53,144 nucleotides of DNA from Streptomyces omiyaensis (GTDB taxonomy: Bacteria; Actinomycetota; Actinomycetes; Streptomycetales; Streptomycetaceae): NCBI RefSeq assembly GCF_014650895.1, contig NZ_BMVV01000036.1, positions 1 through 53,144 of the forward strand, in the 5' to 3' direction. How positions within the stretch are numbered: the stretch's first letter is position 1; the number at the start of each line of letters is the position of its first letter. The position numbers and the translations under genes were made by a program. The notes below the pieces were generated by a model. It was not told the DNA's origin and ran no database searches. It saw only the letters and a program-made list of their open reading frames with translations. Positions 37,371 to 45,750 of this stretch are shown piece by piece.

Positions 37371-38307
37371 CGCCGGTACGGCAGTGCTCAGGCTGAGCGG
37401 CGAAGTCGTCGAGGCTGGGGAAGGAGGCGGTGTCGATACGGCCGGTGCGCTCATACTGCTCGACTCCCATCGTGAACAGGGTGCGGCGGTAGTCCCACTT
37501 CAGGACCTTGTCGGTGTCCGTGAGGTCGGCCGGCTTCATGAGCGCGAGGAAGAACAGCGCCTTGATGAGCAGGAACTCGCCCAGGTGCCGGCCCGGCTTG
37601 CTCCCGAGGACGTGCAGGGCGGCTTCGTCGAGCGCGGCCGTGTACCGCTCGCGCTGGGCGGCGGTGGCGAAGTAGCCCTTGGTCCCGCCCTTGAAGGCGA
37701 TGATCTCCAGGGCCGGGTAGGTGTCGTAGCCGACCGGGGCGAGGCCGTGGTGCTGCCAGTCGATGACGCCGGAGGGGAAGGCGTTGGGCAGGCCGTAGTC
37801 GTAGTGGGCCAAGCACATCGGCGTGTGGGCGAGCCGGTCCAGCGCGCTGTCCACGACGGCGCGGGTGTGGGGGGTGTCGAGGTCGGGGTTCTCGGCGAAG
37901 ACGTTGGCCGTCCACCCCGCCTCGGTCACCCAGGTGTCGAGTGCGGTGCGGGTGGCCGGCTCGGCGTGCTTGGCCTGGGCGGCGAGCAGCCGGGCGCCGA
38001 CGGCCGCGGCCTCGTCGACGACCCTGTCGGGCATCGGTCCGTAGGCGCCGCCGACGGCGTTCCAGGCCGAGTCGTGCAGCGAGGCCGGCCCGAGCGAGGG
38101 CTCCACGAAGAAGAACTCGGTGCCGTCGAAGCCGGTCTCCAGGACGGCGGGGACGGGGTAGCCCAGGGCGGCGATCCGCTGCTGAAACGCGGCTTCCGCC
38201 TCGAGCCGGCTGTCCCCGGTCCGCTTGAACTTCGAGCGGTCCTGGTTCACCCAGACGGCGCCCTCGGCCGCGGTCCGCTTCTTGACGAACGTCCACTCGT
38301 CTTTCAT
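37363..38307 (-). CDS. Aminoglycoside phosphotransferase-like (APH/choline kinase fold) kinase
   Basis: 314 aa, ATG with AGAGGAAAAG upstream. Catalytic loop CLAHYDYGLPNAF (H168, D170, N175) and metal-binding VIDWQHHG (D183) give the APH pattern HxDxxxxN...IDW. N-terminal lobe WTFVKKRTAAEGAVWVNQDR and TEFFFVEPSLGPASLHDSAW. The fold phosphorylates small hydroxyl compounds; resistance, sugar or nucleoside substrates are all possible. First gene of the leftward half of the island, 48 bp from the divergent phosphatase gene, so expression of the two halves is probably coordinated. Confidence 0.82.
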   Translation of the reverse strand: MKDEWTFVKKRTAAEGAVWVNQDRSKFKRTGDSRLEAEAAFQQRIAALGYPVPAVLETGFDGTEFFFVEPSLGPASLHDSAWNAVGGAYGPMPDRVVDEAAAVGARLLAAQAKHAEPATRTALDTWVTEAGWTANVFAENPDLDTPHTRAVVDSALDRLAHTPMCLAHYDYGLPNAFPSGVIDWQHHGLAPVGYDTYPALEIIAFKGGTKGYFATAAQRERYTAALDEAALHVLGSKPGRHLGEFLLIKALFFLALMKPADLTDTDKVLKWDYRRTLFTMGVEQYERTGRIDTASFPSLDDFAAQPEHCRTGGA

Positions 38308-38355
38308 CGCTTTTCCTCTTTTCTCGGGAGGTATCGGGGCTTATCGTTCGGCGGC

Positions 38356-39027
38356 ATGAGACTGGCGGTAGTACGGCACGCGGAGTCGGTCGAGAACGCC
38401 GACAAGTACAACGGCTTCTACCAGGACCCCCGCCCGTGGGCGGGCGCGGCGGCGCACGCCCTGTCGCGGGATGTCATCGGGTTGACGGTCCGGGGCTTTC
38501 GCCAGACGGAGTGGCTGGGCGAGACCCTGCCGACCGTGGTGGGAGAAGAGCCGGCGGTGTTCGTGTCGCAGTACCGGCGGGCCCGGGACACCGCCGAACT
38601 CGCGATGCCGGAGATTCAGGCGGAGGTCACGGGGCTGCTGAACGAGCAGCACTACGCCGACGCCACCTACATGACGATGCGGGAGCTGTTCGCCACCTTC
38701 CCCGACGGCGCGGACGACCGCCGTCACCGAAAGCACCTGTGGACCCCGCCCGGTGAGGGCGGTGAGTCCCTGGCCGTCGGCGTCCACGGGCGGGTGACCG
38801 CGTTCCTGACGCTGCTCTCGTTCGGCGCCGTCGAGGCCGGCCGCAGCGTGGTCGCCTTCACCCACCACACCACGATCCTCGGCCTGCGCGCCGTCCTGGA
38901 GCAGCGCCCGGTGACCGAGGTCGTCGAGGAATCGCGCGCCCGCAAGCTGCCCAACGCCGCCGTGCTCGTCTACCGGGCATCCGCAGGCGGATACGAGCTG
39001 GAGCAGGTCATCGAGCCTCCCGCGTAA
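38356..39027 (+). CDS. Histidine phosphatase superfamily protein
   Basis: 223 aa. MRLAVVRHAESVENADKYNG holds the RHxE signature (R7, H8, E10); VFVSQYRRARDTAELAM gives the second arginine; SVVAFTHHTTILGLRAVLEQ contains the second catalytic His. The insert LWTPPGEGGESLAVGVHGRV is also typical. It removes phosphate from a sugar, nucleotide or protein. Divergent from the kinase and followed 9 bp later by the tRNA-ligase-like gene, so it belongs to the same island. Confidence 0.87.
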   Translation: MRLAVVRHAESVENADKYNGFYQDPRPWAGAAAHALSRDVIGLTVRGFRQTEWLGETLPTVVGEEPAVFVSQYRRARDTAELAMPEIQAEVTGLLNEQHYADATYMTMRELFATFPDGADDRRHRKHLWTPPGEGGESLAVGVHGRVTAFLTLLSFGAVEAGRSVVAFTHHTTILGLRAVLEQRPVTEVVEESRARKLPNAAVLVYRASAGGYELEQVIEPPA

Positions 39028-39036
39028 GGAGAGACC

Positions 39037-40191
39037 GTGCGCATCGCCTTCTTCAACGGACCCGTCCAGAACGGCGACTTCACCTTCGCCGACAAGCCCG
39101 GCAAGGCCGTCGGTATCCGCGTGGCCGCCGCCCTGAACACGCTCCTTGGCGAGCCCGCGGTCCCTCACCTGTGGAACACGGTCACCCTCGAAGGCGACCT
39201 GCGCCACCAGGCGGAGCTCGCCGCCGGCTCGGACCGGCATCAGCACGAGCAGGACCTCATCCGCGCGAAGTACCCCGAGGGTCTGCTGCCTGCGGAGGGG
39301 GTGGTCACCGACGTCGACCCGGCCGTCGCCCGCCTCGCCCACGACATGATCCGTGACCGGCTGGAGACGGGCGTCCTGAGCGTGGAGGAGGCGGTCACCG
39401 TGGTGTGCTCGTCCTGCGCCCACATGGCGGGCGTCGGCTCGCCCGCCTGCAAGGCGTGCGGCAGCACCGACCTGGTCAAGAAGGTCGCACCCCAGCTGAC
39501 GGCCCGCCGCCCCGCCGGCGCTCCGGTCCTGGGCCCGGACGATGTCCACGGGCGGCGCCTGGCGCACCTGGAGAACATCGCCCGCAACGTCCCCGACCAG
39601 CTCATCCTCTCCCGCACTCGCGCGCACGGGATCAGCCTGGCGCCGTTCGGACTGGCCGGGACGGTCCTCGATCCCCGTGCCGCTCTTCACATCGAGGTCC
39701 TGGCCGCGGCCGAGCGACACGGCGCCGAGCGCGCCCTCATGCTGGCCACCGAGACCGCGGCCGCGCACGTCGCCGCCTACGGCCTGCCGTTCAGGAGCCA
39801 CGGCGACATCCGGCTGGGCTACGCCGTCCACGGCAAGGTGCCCTACGGCGACCCGCTGCTCGGCCGGCTCTACGAGGTCCACCGCCTGGGCGAGGCGCAG
39901 CGCACGCTGTTCGAGGAGTGGTTCCTGCCGCTGTACGCGCTGCGCGAGCGGGGCGGCATCCACCCCGGCAAGCTGCCCGCGCTGGTGAAGTTCTTCCGCC
40001 GGGTCTGTCTGGCCTCTTCCGGCCCGGAGGCCGAAGGCCGTGCCGGTGAGGTGCGGCGTGCGGTGCGCAGCGGGGACATGGGCTGGCTGATGGACGCGCG
40101 TACGGTGACACATCTGCTTCCCGCCTTCCCGGCCGGGACGCCGTCGGCCGGCGGCGGTGAACCTGGACCGGTCCGGCGGCGTCGCCCTTGA
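39037..40191 (+). CDS. Class I tRNA-ligase-like zinc protein, 384 aa
   Basis: GTG with AAGGAGAGACC upstream. FFNGPVQNGDFTFADKPGKA (5-24) sits where class I synthetases have the HIGH region (P-x-x-N-G), but HIGH itself is not conserved. A Cys4 zinc knuckle CSSCAHMAGVGSPACKAC (C124, C127, C138, C141) matches the position of the synthetase zinc insert. AYGLPFRSHGDIRLGYAVHG-KVPYG resembles the strand leading to KMSKS, again without the motif. Length is shorter than a full synthetase and no anticodon domain is seen. Best reading: a degenerate or specialised synthetase paralogue that may activate an amino or carboxy substrate. Moderate confidence. Confidence 0.5.
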   Translation: MRIAFFNGPVQNGDFTFADKPGKAVGIRVAAALNTLLGEPAVPHLWNTVTLEGDLRHQAELAAGSDRHQHEQDLIRAKYPEGLLPAEGVVTDVDPAVARLAHDMIRDRLETGVLSVEEAVTVVCSSCAHMAGVGSPACKACGSTDLVKKVAPQLTARRPAGAPVLGPDDVHGRRLAHLENIARNVPDQLILSRTRAHGISLAPFGLAGTVLDPRAALHIEVLAAAERHGAERALMLATETAAAHVAAYGLPFRSHGDIRLGYAVHGKVPYGDPLLGRLYEVHRLGEAQRTLFEEWFLPLYALRERGGIHPGKLPALVKFFRRVCLASSGPEAEGRAGEVRRAVRSGDMGWLMDARTVTHLLPAFPAGTPSAGGGEPGPVRRRRP

Positions 40192-40230
40192 GAGCGATGG
40201 TGCTCCTCGAAAGTAGGGACGCCCCGATAC

Positions 40231-40302
40231 GCTGTCAATACAGTTTGCATCTGCCCTGTCAGCGGTGACCGGTTCTCAGCAACTCGCGCTGTCAATACAG
40301 TT
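40231..40302. promoter_or_regulatory. Two identical GCTGTCAATACAGTT operators
   Basis: The 15-base sequence GCTGTCAATACAGTT occurs at 40231-40245 and 40288-40302, 57 bp apart; its core CTGTCAATACAG is an imperfect palindrome of the CTGT-n4-ACAG kind bound by GntR dimers. They lie between the island and the GntR gene (start 40368), followed by TTGACA at 40314. Probable autoregulation, perhaps also of the island. Confidence 0.7.
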
Positions 40303-40367
40303 GAAGTCCTGGCTTGACACAGGATCAGGGCGCGAGCCAGGCACCGCCGCCGAGCCGGAGGACACAC

Positions 40368-41120
40368 ATGGACGCCAGCACGATCGCAGCGCAGCTACGG
40401 CAGAAGATCATCGAAGGTGAGTACCCGCACGGCAGCAAGCTCCCGACCGTGCGAGACCTCGCGGCAGAACATGGAGTGAGCCAGCAGACGGCATCCGCCG
40501 CCTACGCCGCGCTGGGCGCGCTCGGCCTGGTCCGCACCGATGCCCGCAGTGGAACCCGTGTCACGGCGTCCCGGCAGTCTGACGCCCATCTGGGCACCTT
40601 CACGCCCCCGGACCTGGCGGTCGCCCAGGCGTGGAAGCCGACCGCCCAGGGGGCCGCGACAGAGGAGACGACGCTGGTGCGCCAGCTCGACGCGACGGCC
40701 CAGATGACGGCATGGGGCATCACCGAGGGCGCGACCGTCGTCGAGCGCACCCGCATCCGGTCGGTCGACGGAGTGCCCGTGCAGCACAAGATGACGGTGA
40801 TGCCCTACGAGATCGCGGCCAAGGTGCCCGACGGGTACGAGGGCACCCCGCCGATGCTCACCCCCGCCGGCGAGACGTCACCGAAGGCACCGGCCGGCGT
40901 CCGCGTCGCGGACTGGCTCGGCTGGGACGTCGCCCGCACCGAGTCGGTCATCACCGCCGAACCGATGAACGAGACCGTCTGCGCGGCCCTCGGCATCCCG
41001 GCCGGATCCCCCGGCTTCCGGATCGTCGGCATCACCCGCGACTCCCAGGGCGAGACGGTGTTCGTGACGATCACCTCGGCACAGCTCCATCACCGCGTCA
41101 CCCTCGACATCATCGGCTGA
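40368..41120 (+). CDS. GntR-family (HutC/UTRA) transcription regulator
   Basis: 250 aa; ATG with GGAGGACACAC upstream decides against the ATG-like start 18 codons earlier. Residues 1-66: winged helix (DASTIAAQLRQKIIEGEYPH, SKLPTVRDLAAEHGVSQQTA, SAAYAALGALGLVRTDARSG). Residues 90-245: UTRA domain (MTAWGITEGATVVERTRIRS, VPVQHKMTVMPYEIA, LGIPAGSPGFRIVGITRDSQ). Two identical operators precede it. Likely represses itself and may control the metabolic island or the tap-tpg region. Confidence 0.88.
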   Translation: MDASTIAAQLRQKIIEGEYPHGSKLPTVRDLAAEHGVSQQTASAAYAALGALGLVRTDARSGTRVTASRQSDAHLGTFTPPDLAVAQAWKPTAQGAATEETTLVRQLDATAQMTAWGITEGATVVERTRIRSVDGVPVQHKMTVMPYEIAAKVPDGYEGTPPMLTPAGETSPKAPAGVRVADWLGWDVARTESVITAEPMNETVCAALGIPAGSPGFRIVGITRDSQGETVFVTITSAQLHHRVTLDIIG

Positions 41121-41217
41121 TGAACAAGCCGTCCGGCTCCGGCGTCCCAACGGGGCGGCGCCGGGCCCGGACGCCGATGCCGGAGGTCAGGAGGGGCACC
41201 TCGGAGCGTCGCAGTCC

Positions 41218-41703
41218 TTACTTGCCGGTCGCGCTCAGCTGGGCCATCCGTGCGGAGAACGCCTGGACGTTGGCGCGGATTTGGCGCTCCTCGATGAGTT
41301 CGCACGCGCTGAGCGCTGCCCCGATGCACAAGCGGAAGATGTCTCGTTCGTCGCCGTTCAGCAGCCGGTGCGCTCCCGTCAGCGCGATCCATGCCGACAG
41401 CCGGCGAGCAGAGCGGTCGCAGTGCGCGGACCACCAGGACGGCAGGTTCGCGGCGAGCCGATCGCTGTACCCCGTCGGCGGAAAGAGCGCGGGGGTGTCG
41501 TCCAGCAGGGCTGCCTCCGCGCGGCGCAGGAAGTCGACCGCCTCGTCCTCGTCCTTGTTCTCGTCCCCCAGACACGCCAGGACGATGCCGAAGTAGGGGA
41601 CGGACAGCAGGACGCCGTCAGGCCAGTCGTCGGGCCGCTCACCGAACGTCTCGGCGAAGGTCTCCATCAGGACGTCGTTGGGGTCACGGTGCACAGCCCA
41701 CAT
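41218..41703 (-). CDS. Hypothetical 161-aa protein
   Basis: ATG with GGGAG 5 bases upstream. Acidic, helical protein: PNDVLMETFAETFGERPDDW, LACLGDENKDEDEAVDFLRR, AANLPSWWSAHCDRSARRLS, DERDIFRLCIGAALSACELI. No motif or membrane helix. Convergent to the GntR gene and divergent from tap. Family not recognised; coding supported by ribosome-binding site and codon bias. Confidence 0.6.
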   Translation of the reverse strand: MWAVHRDPNDVLMETFAETFGERPDDWPDGVLLSVPYFGIVLACLGDENKDEDEAVDFLRRAEAALLDDTPALFPPTGYSDRLAANLPSWWSAHCDRSARRLSAWIALTGAHRLLNGDERDIFRLCIGAALSACELIEERQIRANVQAFSARMAQLSATGK

Positions 41704-41866
41704 GTACTCCCTGGCCCGGACCGTGAAGGGCAGAACACGACGGCCCGGGAAGCGGATCGCCCGTACGAGCTACCCGCAGCCCGTGAGCCGCACCCGCTCC
41801 GCATGGCGGCCGGACCCGGGTCTGAAACGTCGCCGTGCCGCCCCGGGACTTCCGGGGGGGCGAGCC

Positions 41867-41963
41867 TGCAACACGCGGTGCAACACGGCACTGCAACGCA
41901 CCTGTGTTGCAGCCCTGACCTGCACGAATGCCCGTTGCGTGGCTTACCCGCCCGCGTGTTGCA
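41867..41963. repeat. Cluster of TGCAACAC/GTGTTGCA repeats upstream of tap
   Basis: TGCAACAC at 41867 and 41879, TGCAACGC at 41892, then inverted GTGTTGCA at 41904 and 41956, with a related CGTTGCGT at 41934. The first three are 12-13 bp apart. The tap promoter follows, with further repeats of the TGCGCGA type at about 41993-42016. Candidate binding sites for Tap's HTH or another plasmid protein. A hairpin CCCCGG(GACTT)CCGGGG is at 41841-41857. The rest of the 344-bp gap shows no gene. Confidence 0.6.
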
Positions 41964-42047
41964 CTCCCACGCAATGAGCGATTCATGCGCGACTGGGTGC
42001 GCGAATCAATGCGCGATCGGATATGCTGTCTATTGGAGGTGACCTCT

Positions 42048-44264
42048 GTGTCCACTGAGAACGAGCTGTTCAGCGCTGTCGATGCGCTGCTGGAGCAAGT
42101 CGCACAGGATGACCTGCCGGCCCCTGCGGAGCGCAAGCGTCTGCGGGAGGCGGCGGGCCTGAGCCAGGCGCAGATCGCGAAGGCGCTGGACGCCCGCCGG
42201 GAGGCGGTGGGGAACTGGGAGACCGGCAAGACCGAGCCGCGGCCACCGAAGCGCGCCGCCTACGCCCGGCTGCTGGAGGGCCTCGCCGCCCGCTTCCCCG
42301 CCTCGCCCGACGACGCGCCCGCCCCGCCTTCGGCGCCGAGGGTGCCGGAGGCGTTCACCGGGCCCGCGCCCGTTCCCGCCCCGGCGGCCGAAGCGCCGGC
42401 GCCCCCGGCACCGGCTGCTGCCGTACGACCGACGCCCGCCGTGAAGCCCGCCGCGTCGTCGCGGCGCCCGGGCGCGAAGAAGGCGGTGGCGAAGAAGACC
42501 ACGGCGGCCGCGGCCGCTGACGTCGACCCGCGCTTCGAGAACGGCCCCCTGGCGGTCATCGACGTCGACGCCGACGGGCAGGTCTCCGCGTACTGCGTCG
42601 GCGGCCTCGTCCTGGACGTGCCCGCCAAGACGATCCCGGCCCTGGTCGACTGGACGCTGGCGGAGGCGAAGCTCGGGCAGGCCCGCCTGCACCGCAACGG
42701 CCGCGACGCCGACCCGATCCTCGTCCTCACCGCCTCCGCGCTGGAGCGCTACGGGCTGCCCGCCGCCCTGTCGGAACAGGAGCGGCACGCGGGACGGCTG
42801 ACGGCCGGCCACAAGGTGGTCAAGCAGATCGAGCGCGCCGGGCTGCAGATGACGCAGCGGGGCCTCGGGCCGTGGGCCCGGCTCTACCGCGACCCGGAGG
42901 GCTCCCGGCGGCGCTGCGTGCAGCTGTGCATCCTGCCGTGGGACGCGCTGAACACGAGGGAGTGGGGCCGTAAGGACGACCCGGAGCTGCTGCTGACGAT
43001 GCACCCGGCTGACCTCGCCCGTTACCTCGGCCTGTACGCGGCGCGGGTGATGACGCCGCGCGGCTCCACCGCGACGACCGGCCTGGAGCTGATGACCGCG
43101 CTGCGCCCGCCGACCCGCGCGGAGAAGGACCCGGCCACCGGCGAGTTCAAGCGGGCCTTCAACGACGACGCCCTCACCCAGCTCTACCCGGTGGTGGAGT
43201 GCGAGGTCCCCGACGAGCACCCGATCCTCAAGGACAAGTTCGCCCGGCACCACATCCGTACGCCGGCCGAGATGCTGATGGAGGAGGCGTACGACTGGTG
43301 CCGGCCGCTGACCGACGAGGAGTGCGCGAACCCGTACCTGGTCGCCATCGACATCAACATGTCGTACGCCGCGGCCGCGAACGGGCTCACGATCGGGCTG
43401 AACGGGCCGACCCACCTGCCCGGCAACCCGCAGTTCGACGCGTCGCTGCCCGGCTCCTGGCTGGTCGACCTGTCCCACGTCGACCTCTCCCGCGTACGGG
43501 TCAACGGCCGCACCGTCGACGGCGACCGGCTCCCCTCGCCGTTCACGCCGACCGGCGAGCGCCCCACCGGCCCGGCCTGGTACGCCACGCCGACCGTCGC
43601 CTACGCGGTGGAGCTCGGCTTCGACGTCGCCCCGATCGAGGCGTACGTGCGCACCCAGACCGGCCGCTACCTGGACTCCTGGTACAAGCGGCTGCGCGAC
43701 GCGTACGTGGCCACGATGGCCGACATGGGCGTCACCACCGACCTCCAGGGCGAGGATTTCCTCGAGGCGATGGCGCGGCGCAAACAGGTCGACCCGACGA
43801 TGGCGCTGCTGGAGACCGCGATCAAGGCCACGGCCAAGGGCGCGATCGGGAAGCTGCGCCAGCGTTCCCGGGGCCAGGTGCCGTACTACGAGCCCTATCC
43901 GGCGCTGGAGCGGGTGAACTGGCGCCCGGACATCCGGGCCGCCGTGCTCGCCAGCCAGCGCACCGGCCTGCACCGCAAGCTGATGAAGACGGCGGCCGCC
44001 GCCGACCTGTACCCGACCTCCATCGGCACGGACGCGATCGTCTACCCCTCGCCCGGCCCGTCCCCGCTGGACCTCCTGCCGACCACGCCCGAGGGTAAGC
44101 CGGTGCCCGGTGGCTTCCGGCTCGGCGTCTCGCCGGGGATGGTCAAGCACCAGGGCACCCAGACCGTCCTGTGGGCGGAGCAGTTGTTCGAGGAGCGCGG
44201 CGGCGTCTTCAACATCTCCAACCTCATCAAGACCGCTGACCCGACCGCCGGAGAAGGGGAGTAA
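42048..44264 (+). CDS. tap: Telomere-associated protein Tap
   Basis: 738 aa; GTG preceded by GGAGGTGACC, chosen over an upstream in-frame ATG that would read through promoter repeats. Residues 8-90: HTH (VDALLEQVAQDDLPAPAERK, LREAAGLSQAQIAKALDARR, VGNWETGKTEPRP). Residues 95-165: Pro/Ala linker. Residues 165-735: large domain (NGPLAVIDVDADGQVSAYCV, WGRKDDPELLLTMHPADLAR, YLVAIDINMSYAAAANGLTI, LTPTSIGTDAIVYPS-like end). Known Streptomyces Tap proteins are of this size, bind telomere palindromes and recruit the terminal protein for end patching. tpg follows 3 bp later, the canonical operon. Confidence 0.93.
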   Translation: MSTENELFSAVDALLEQVAQDDLPAPAERKRLREAAGLSQAQIAKALDARREAVGNWETGKTEPRPPKRAAYARLLEGLAARFPASPDDAPAPPSAPRVPEAFTGPAPVPAPAAEAPAPPAPAAAVRPTPAVKPAASSRRPGAKKAVAKKTTAAAAADVDPRFENGPLAVIDVDADGQVSAYCVGGLVLDVPAKTIPALVDWTLAEAKLGQARLHRNGRDADPILVLTASALERYGLPAALSEQERHAGRLTAGHKVVKQIERAGLQMTQRGLGPWARLYRDPEGSRRRCVQLCILPWDALNTREWGRKDDPELLLTMHPADLARYLGLYAARVMTPRGSTATTGLELMTALRPPTRAEKDPATGEFKRAFNDDALTQLYPVVECEVPDEHPILKDKFARHHIRTPAEMLMEEAYDWCRPLTDEECANPYLVAIDINMSYAAAANGLTIGLNGPTHLPGNPQFDASLPGSWLVDLSHVDLSRVRVNGRTVDGDRLPSPFTPTGERPTGPAWYATPTVAYAVELGFDVAPIEAYVRTQTGRYLDSWYKRLRDAYVATMADMGVTTDLQGEDFLEAMARRKQVDPTMALLETAIKATAKGAIGKLRQRSRGQVPYYEPYPALERVNWRPDIRAAVLASQRTGLHRKLMKTAAAADLYPTSIGTDAIVYPSPGPSPLDLLPTTPEGKPVPGGFRLGVSPGMVKHQGTQTVLWAEQLFEERGGVFNISNLIKTADPTAGEGE

Positions 44265-44267
44265 CCC

Positions 44268-44825
44268 ATGGTTGACTCGCTCGGGGACAGCCTGGACCGC
44301 GCACTGGAGAAGGCGTTCACCCGCCCCGCTCCCAAGAGCGCCCAGGCGCAGATGAAGTACCTCGTCAAGCAGCTCAAGGGCACTGCGGCCGTCGCCCAGG
44401 CGCTCGGGGTCTCCCAGCGCACCGTGGAGCGGTACGTGACGGGCAAGCTCAAGCGGCCCCGCCAGGACCTGCGCGCCCGCCTGGAGAGCGAGGTGAAGAA
44501 GAGGTGGCAGCCGCAGGTCCGCGCGAAGGCGAGGCAGAAGGCGGCGACCACGACCGGGATCGTCGTCTCCACCCGCGCCCGCTTCGGCTTCGAAGCCGCC
44601 GGGGGGACGACCGACGATGCCCGGATCCGGGACATCACCCAGGCCCTGCCGCCCGAGTACGCCGACCAGCTGTTCACCGCACGGGAGCAGGGCGCCGGCG
44701 AGGACCAGCTCCGGCAGATCGCCGCCGACGGGCTCGCGAGGATGTACTTCCGGGCGAACAACTCCAGGGCGCACGGCCTGGACGTGGAGTTCACCGACGT
44801 GGAGCGGCTCGACATCGACCTGTAG
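44268..44825 (+). CDS. tpg: Telomere terminal protein Tpg
   Basis: 185 aa, ATG with GGGGAG upstream, directly after tap. RALEKAFTRPAPKSAQAQMK at the N-terminus; HTH-like VKQLKGTAAVAQALGVSQRT, VERYVTGKLKRPRQDLR (residues 30-70); KRWQPQVRAKARQKAATTTG; LEFTDVERLDIDL end. This is the terminal protein covalently attached to the 5' ends of Streptomyces linear DNA and used as primer for end patching. The Tpg size and order are as known. The operon closes at a perfect 18-bp hairpin. Confidence 0.93.
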   Translation: MVDSLGDSLDRALEKAFTRPAPKSAQAQMKYLVKQLKGTAAVAQALGVSQRTVERYVTGKLKRPRQDLRARLESEVKKRWQPQVRAKARQKAATTTGIVVSTRARFGFEAAGGTTDDARIRDITQALPPEYADQLFTAREQGAGEDQLRQIAADGLARMYFRANNSRAHGLDVEFTDVERLDIDL

Positions 44826-44841
44826 GCCGGCTCCCGCACGA

Positions 44842-44884
44842 GCGCCGCGCCCCCCGGCATTGGAGCTGCCGGGGGGCGCGGCGC
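44842..44884. terminator. Perfect 18-bp stem hairpin after tpg
   Basis: Arm 44842-44859 (GCGCCGCGCCCCCCGGCA) and its exact complement at 44867-44884, loop TTGGAGC. 16 bp beyond the tpg stop, and serves the convergent gene as well. Confidence 0.9.
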
Positions 44885-44912
44885 TTCGCATCCTACGGAA
44901 GGCCCGCCACGG

Positions 44913-45512
44913 TCAGGCTGTACGCGCGGCACGGCGCCGTGCCCACCAGGACAGCCGTGGCGCGGTGGCGGCGTTGACGGCCCGGCCGAACGCCTCCAGC
45001 GCGGCCTCCAGGCGCGCGGTGTTCTCGACGTTCGACAGGGCGTTCAGCAGCTGCTCGGTGGCGGTGACGACGGCCGGGTCGGAGGAGCGCATGAGCGGGG
45101 CGGCGGCGGTGGCGGCCCGGGTGAGCGGCTCGCGCACGGCGGCCACGGTCTGCTTGCTCGCCATCCGCTCCCGGCTCAGCAGCTCGGCCGCGCGCCCGAA
45201 GCCCACGAGCCCGCTCAGGACGTCGGTGCCGCCGGCGACCCGGGCGCGGGCGGCACCGCCGGCGAAGGCGAGCACGGCCAGTAGGAACGTCCGGCCGCGC
45301 TCGGCCGGCCCCTCCCACAGCAGCCGGTTGGTGGTGGCCGCGCTCTGCAGTTCCATCACGGCCACCGTCATCGCATCCGCCTGCACGCGCAGGGCGCCGA
45401 TCTCAGCCTGCTGCTCCTGGCGGTTGCGGGAGCGGTTGGTCAGCCACGCCGCGAGGACGGCGATGAAGGCCCCCGAGACGAGTGTGCTGGCCAACTCGAT
45501 CAACTTGTCCAT
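44913..45512 (-). CDS. Hypothetical membrane-anchored helical protein, 199 aa
   Basis: Start ATG 45512; a GTG two codons earlier is equally possible as GTGGGA directly precedes. Residues 1-25 (MDKLIELASTLVSGAFIAVL plus AAWLT) form one membrane helix, then a basic coiled coil (NRSRNRQEQQAEIGALRVQA) and a soluble helical domain (LLAVLAFAGGAARARVAGGT). Tail basic (WWARRRAARTA). Family not recognised. Possibly membrane-associated partner in the telomere region, but context gives no proof. Confidence 0.65.
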   Translation of the reverse strand: MDKLIELASTLVSGAFIAVLAAWLTNRSRNRQEQQAEIGALRVQADAMTVAVMELQSAATTNRLLWEGPAERGRTFLLAVLAFAGGAARARVAGGTDVLSGLVGFGRAAELLSRERMASKQTVAAVREPLTRAATAAAPLMRSSDPAVVTATEQLLNALSNVENTARLEAALEAFGRAVNAATAPRLSWWARRRAARTA

Positions 45513-45622
45513 TCCCACAGACTGACCGTGCGCCGGGCCCGTCGTCCGGGCCGTTGCGCACCTGACGCACAACCCGCACCCTCCTGTTGCCGATCAAGAG
45601 CAGAGGCGGCGGCCGGGACGCC

Positions 45623-45665
45623 GTGAGGCCCCGCCCTGCGCTGCTGCGCCGGTGCGGGGCCTCAC
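45623..45665. terminator. 12-bp stem hairpin
   Basis: GTGAGGCCCCGC (45623-45634) pairs perfectly with GCGGGGCCTCAC (45654-45665); between the 199-aa gene start and the end of the DUF6292 gene. Confidence 0.75.
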
Positions 45666-45750
45666 ACGCGTATCCGCGGGGGGTCGGATGTTCATGCACG
45701 CGCTGCCGTGTCCAACGTCGCCAGCCGGCCCGGGTCACGGCTCGCCTCTC

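Noticed and set aside
37371..37454. Upstream ATG for the nucleotidyltransferase
   Set aside because: The added 28 residues are Ser/Pro/Ala-rich and lie within the kinase gene; GTG at 37370 at the stop-start overlap is preferred, though not certain.
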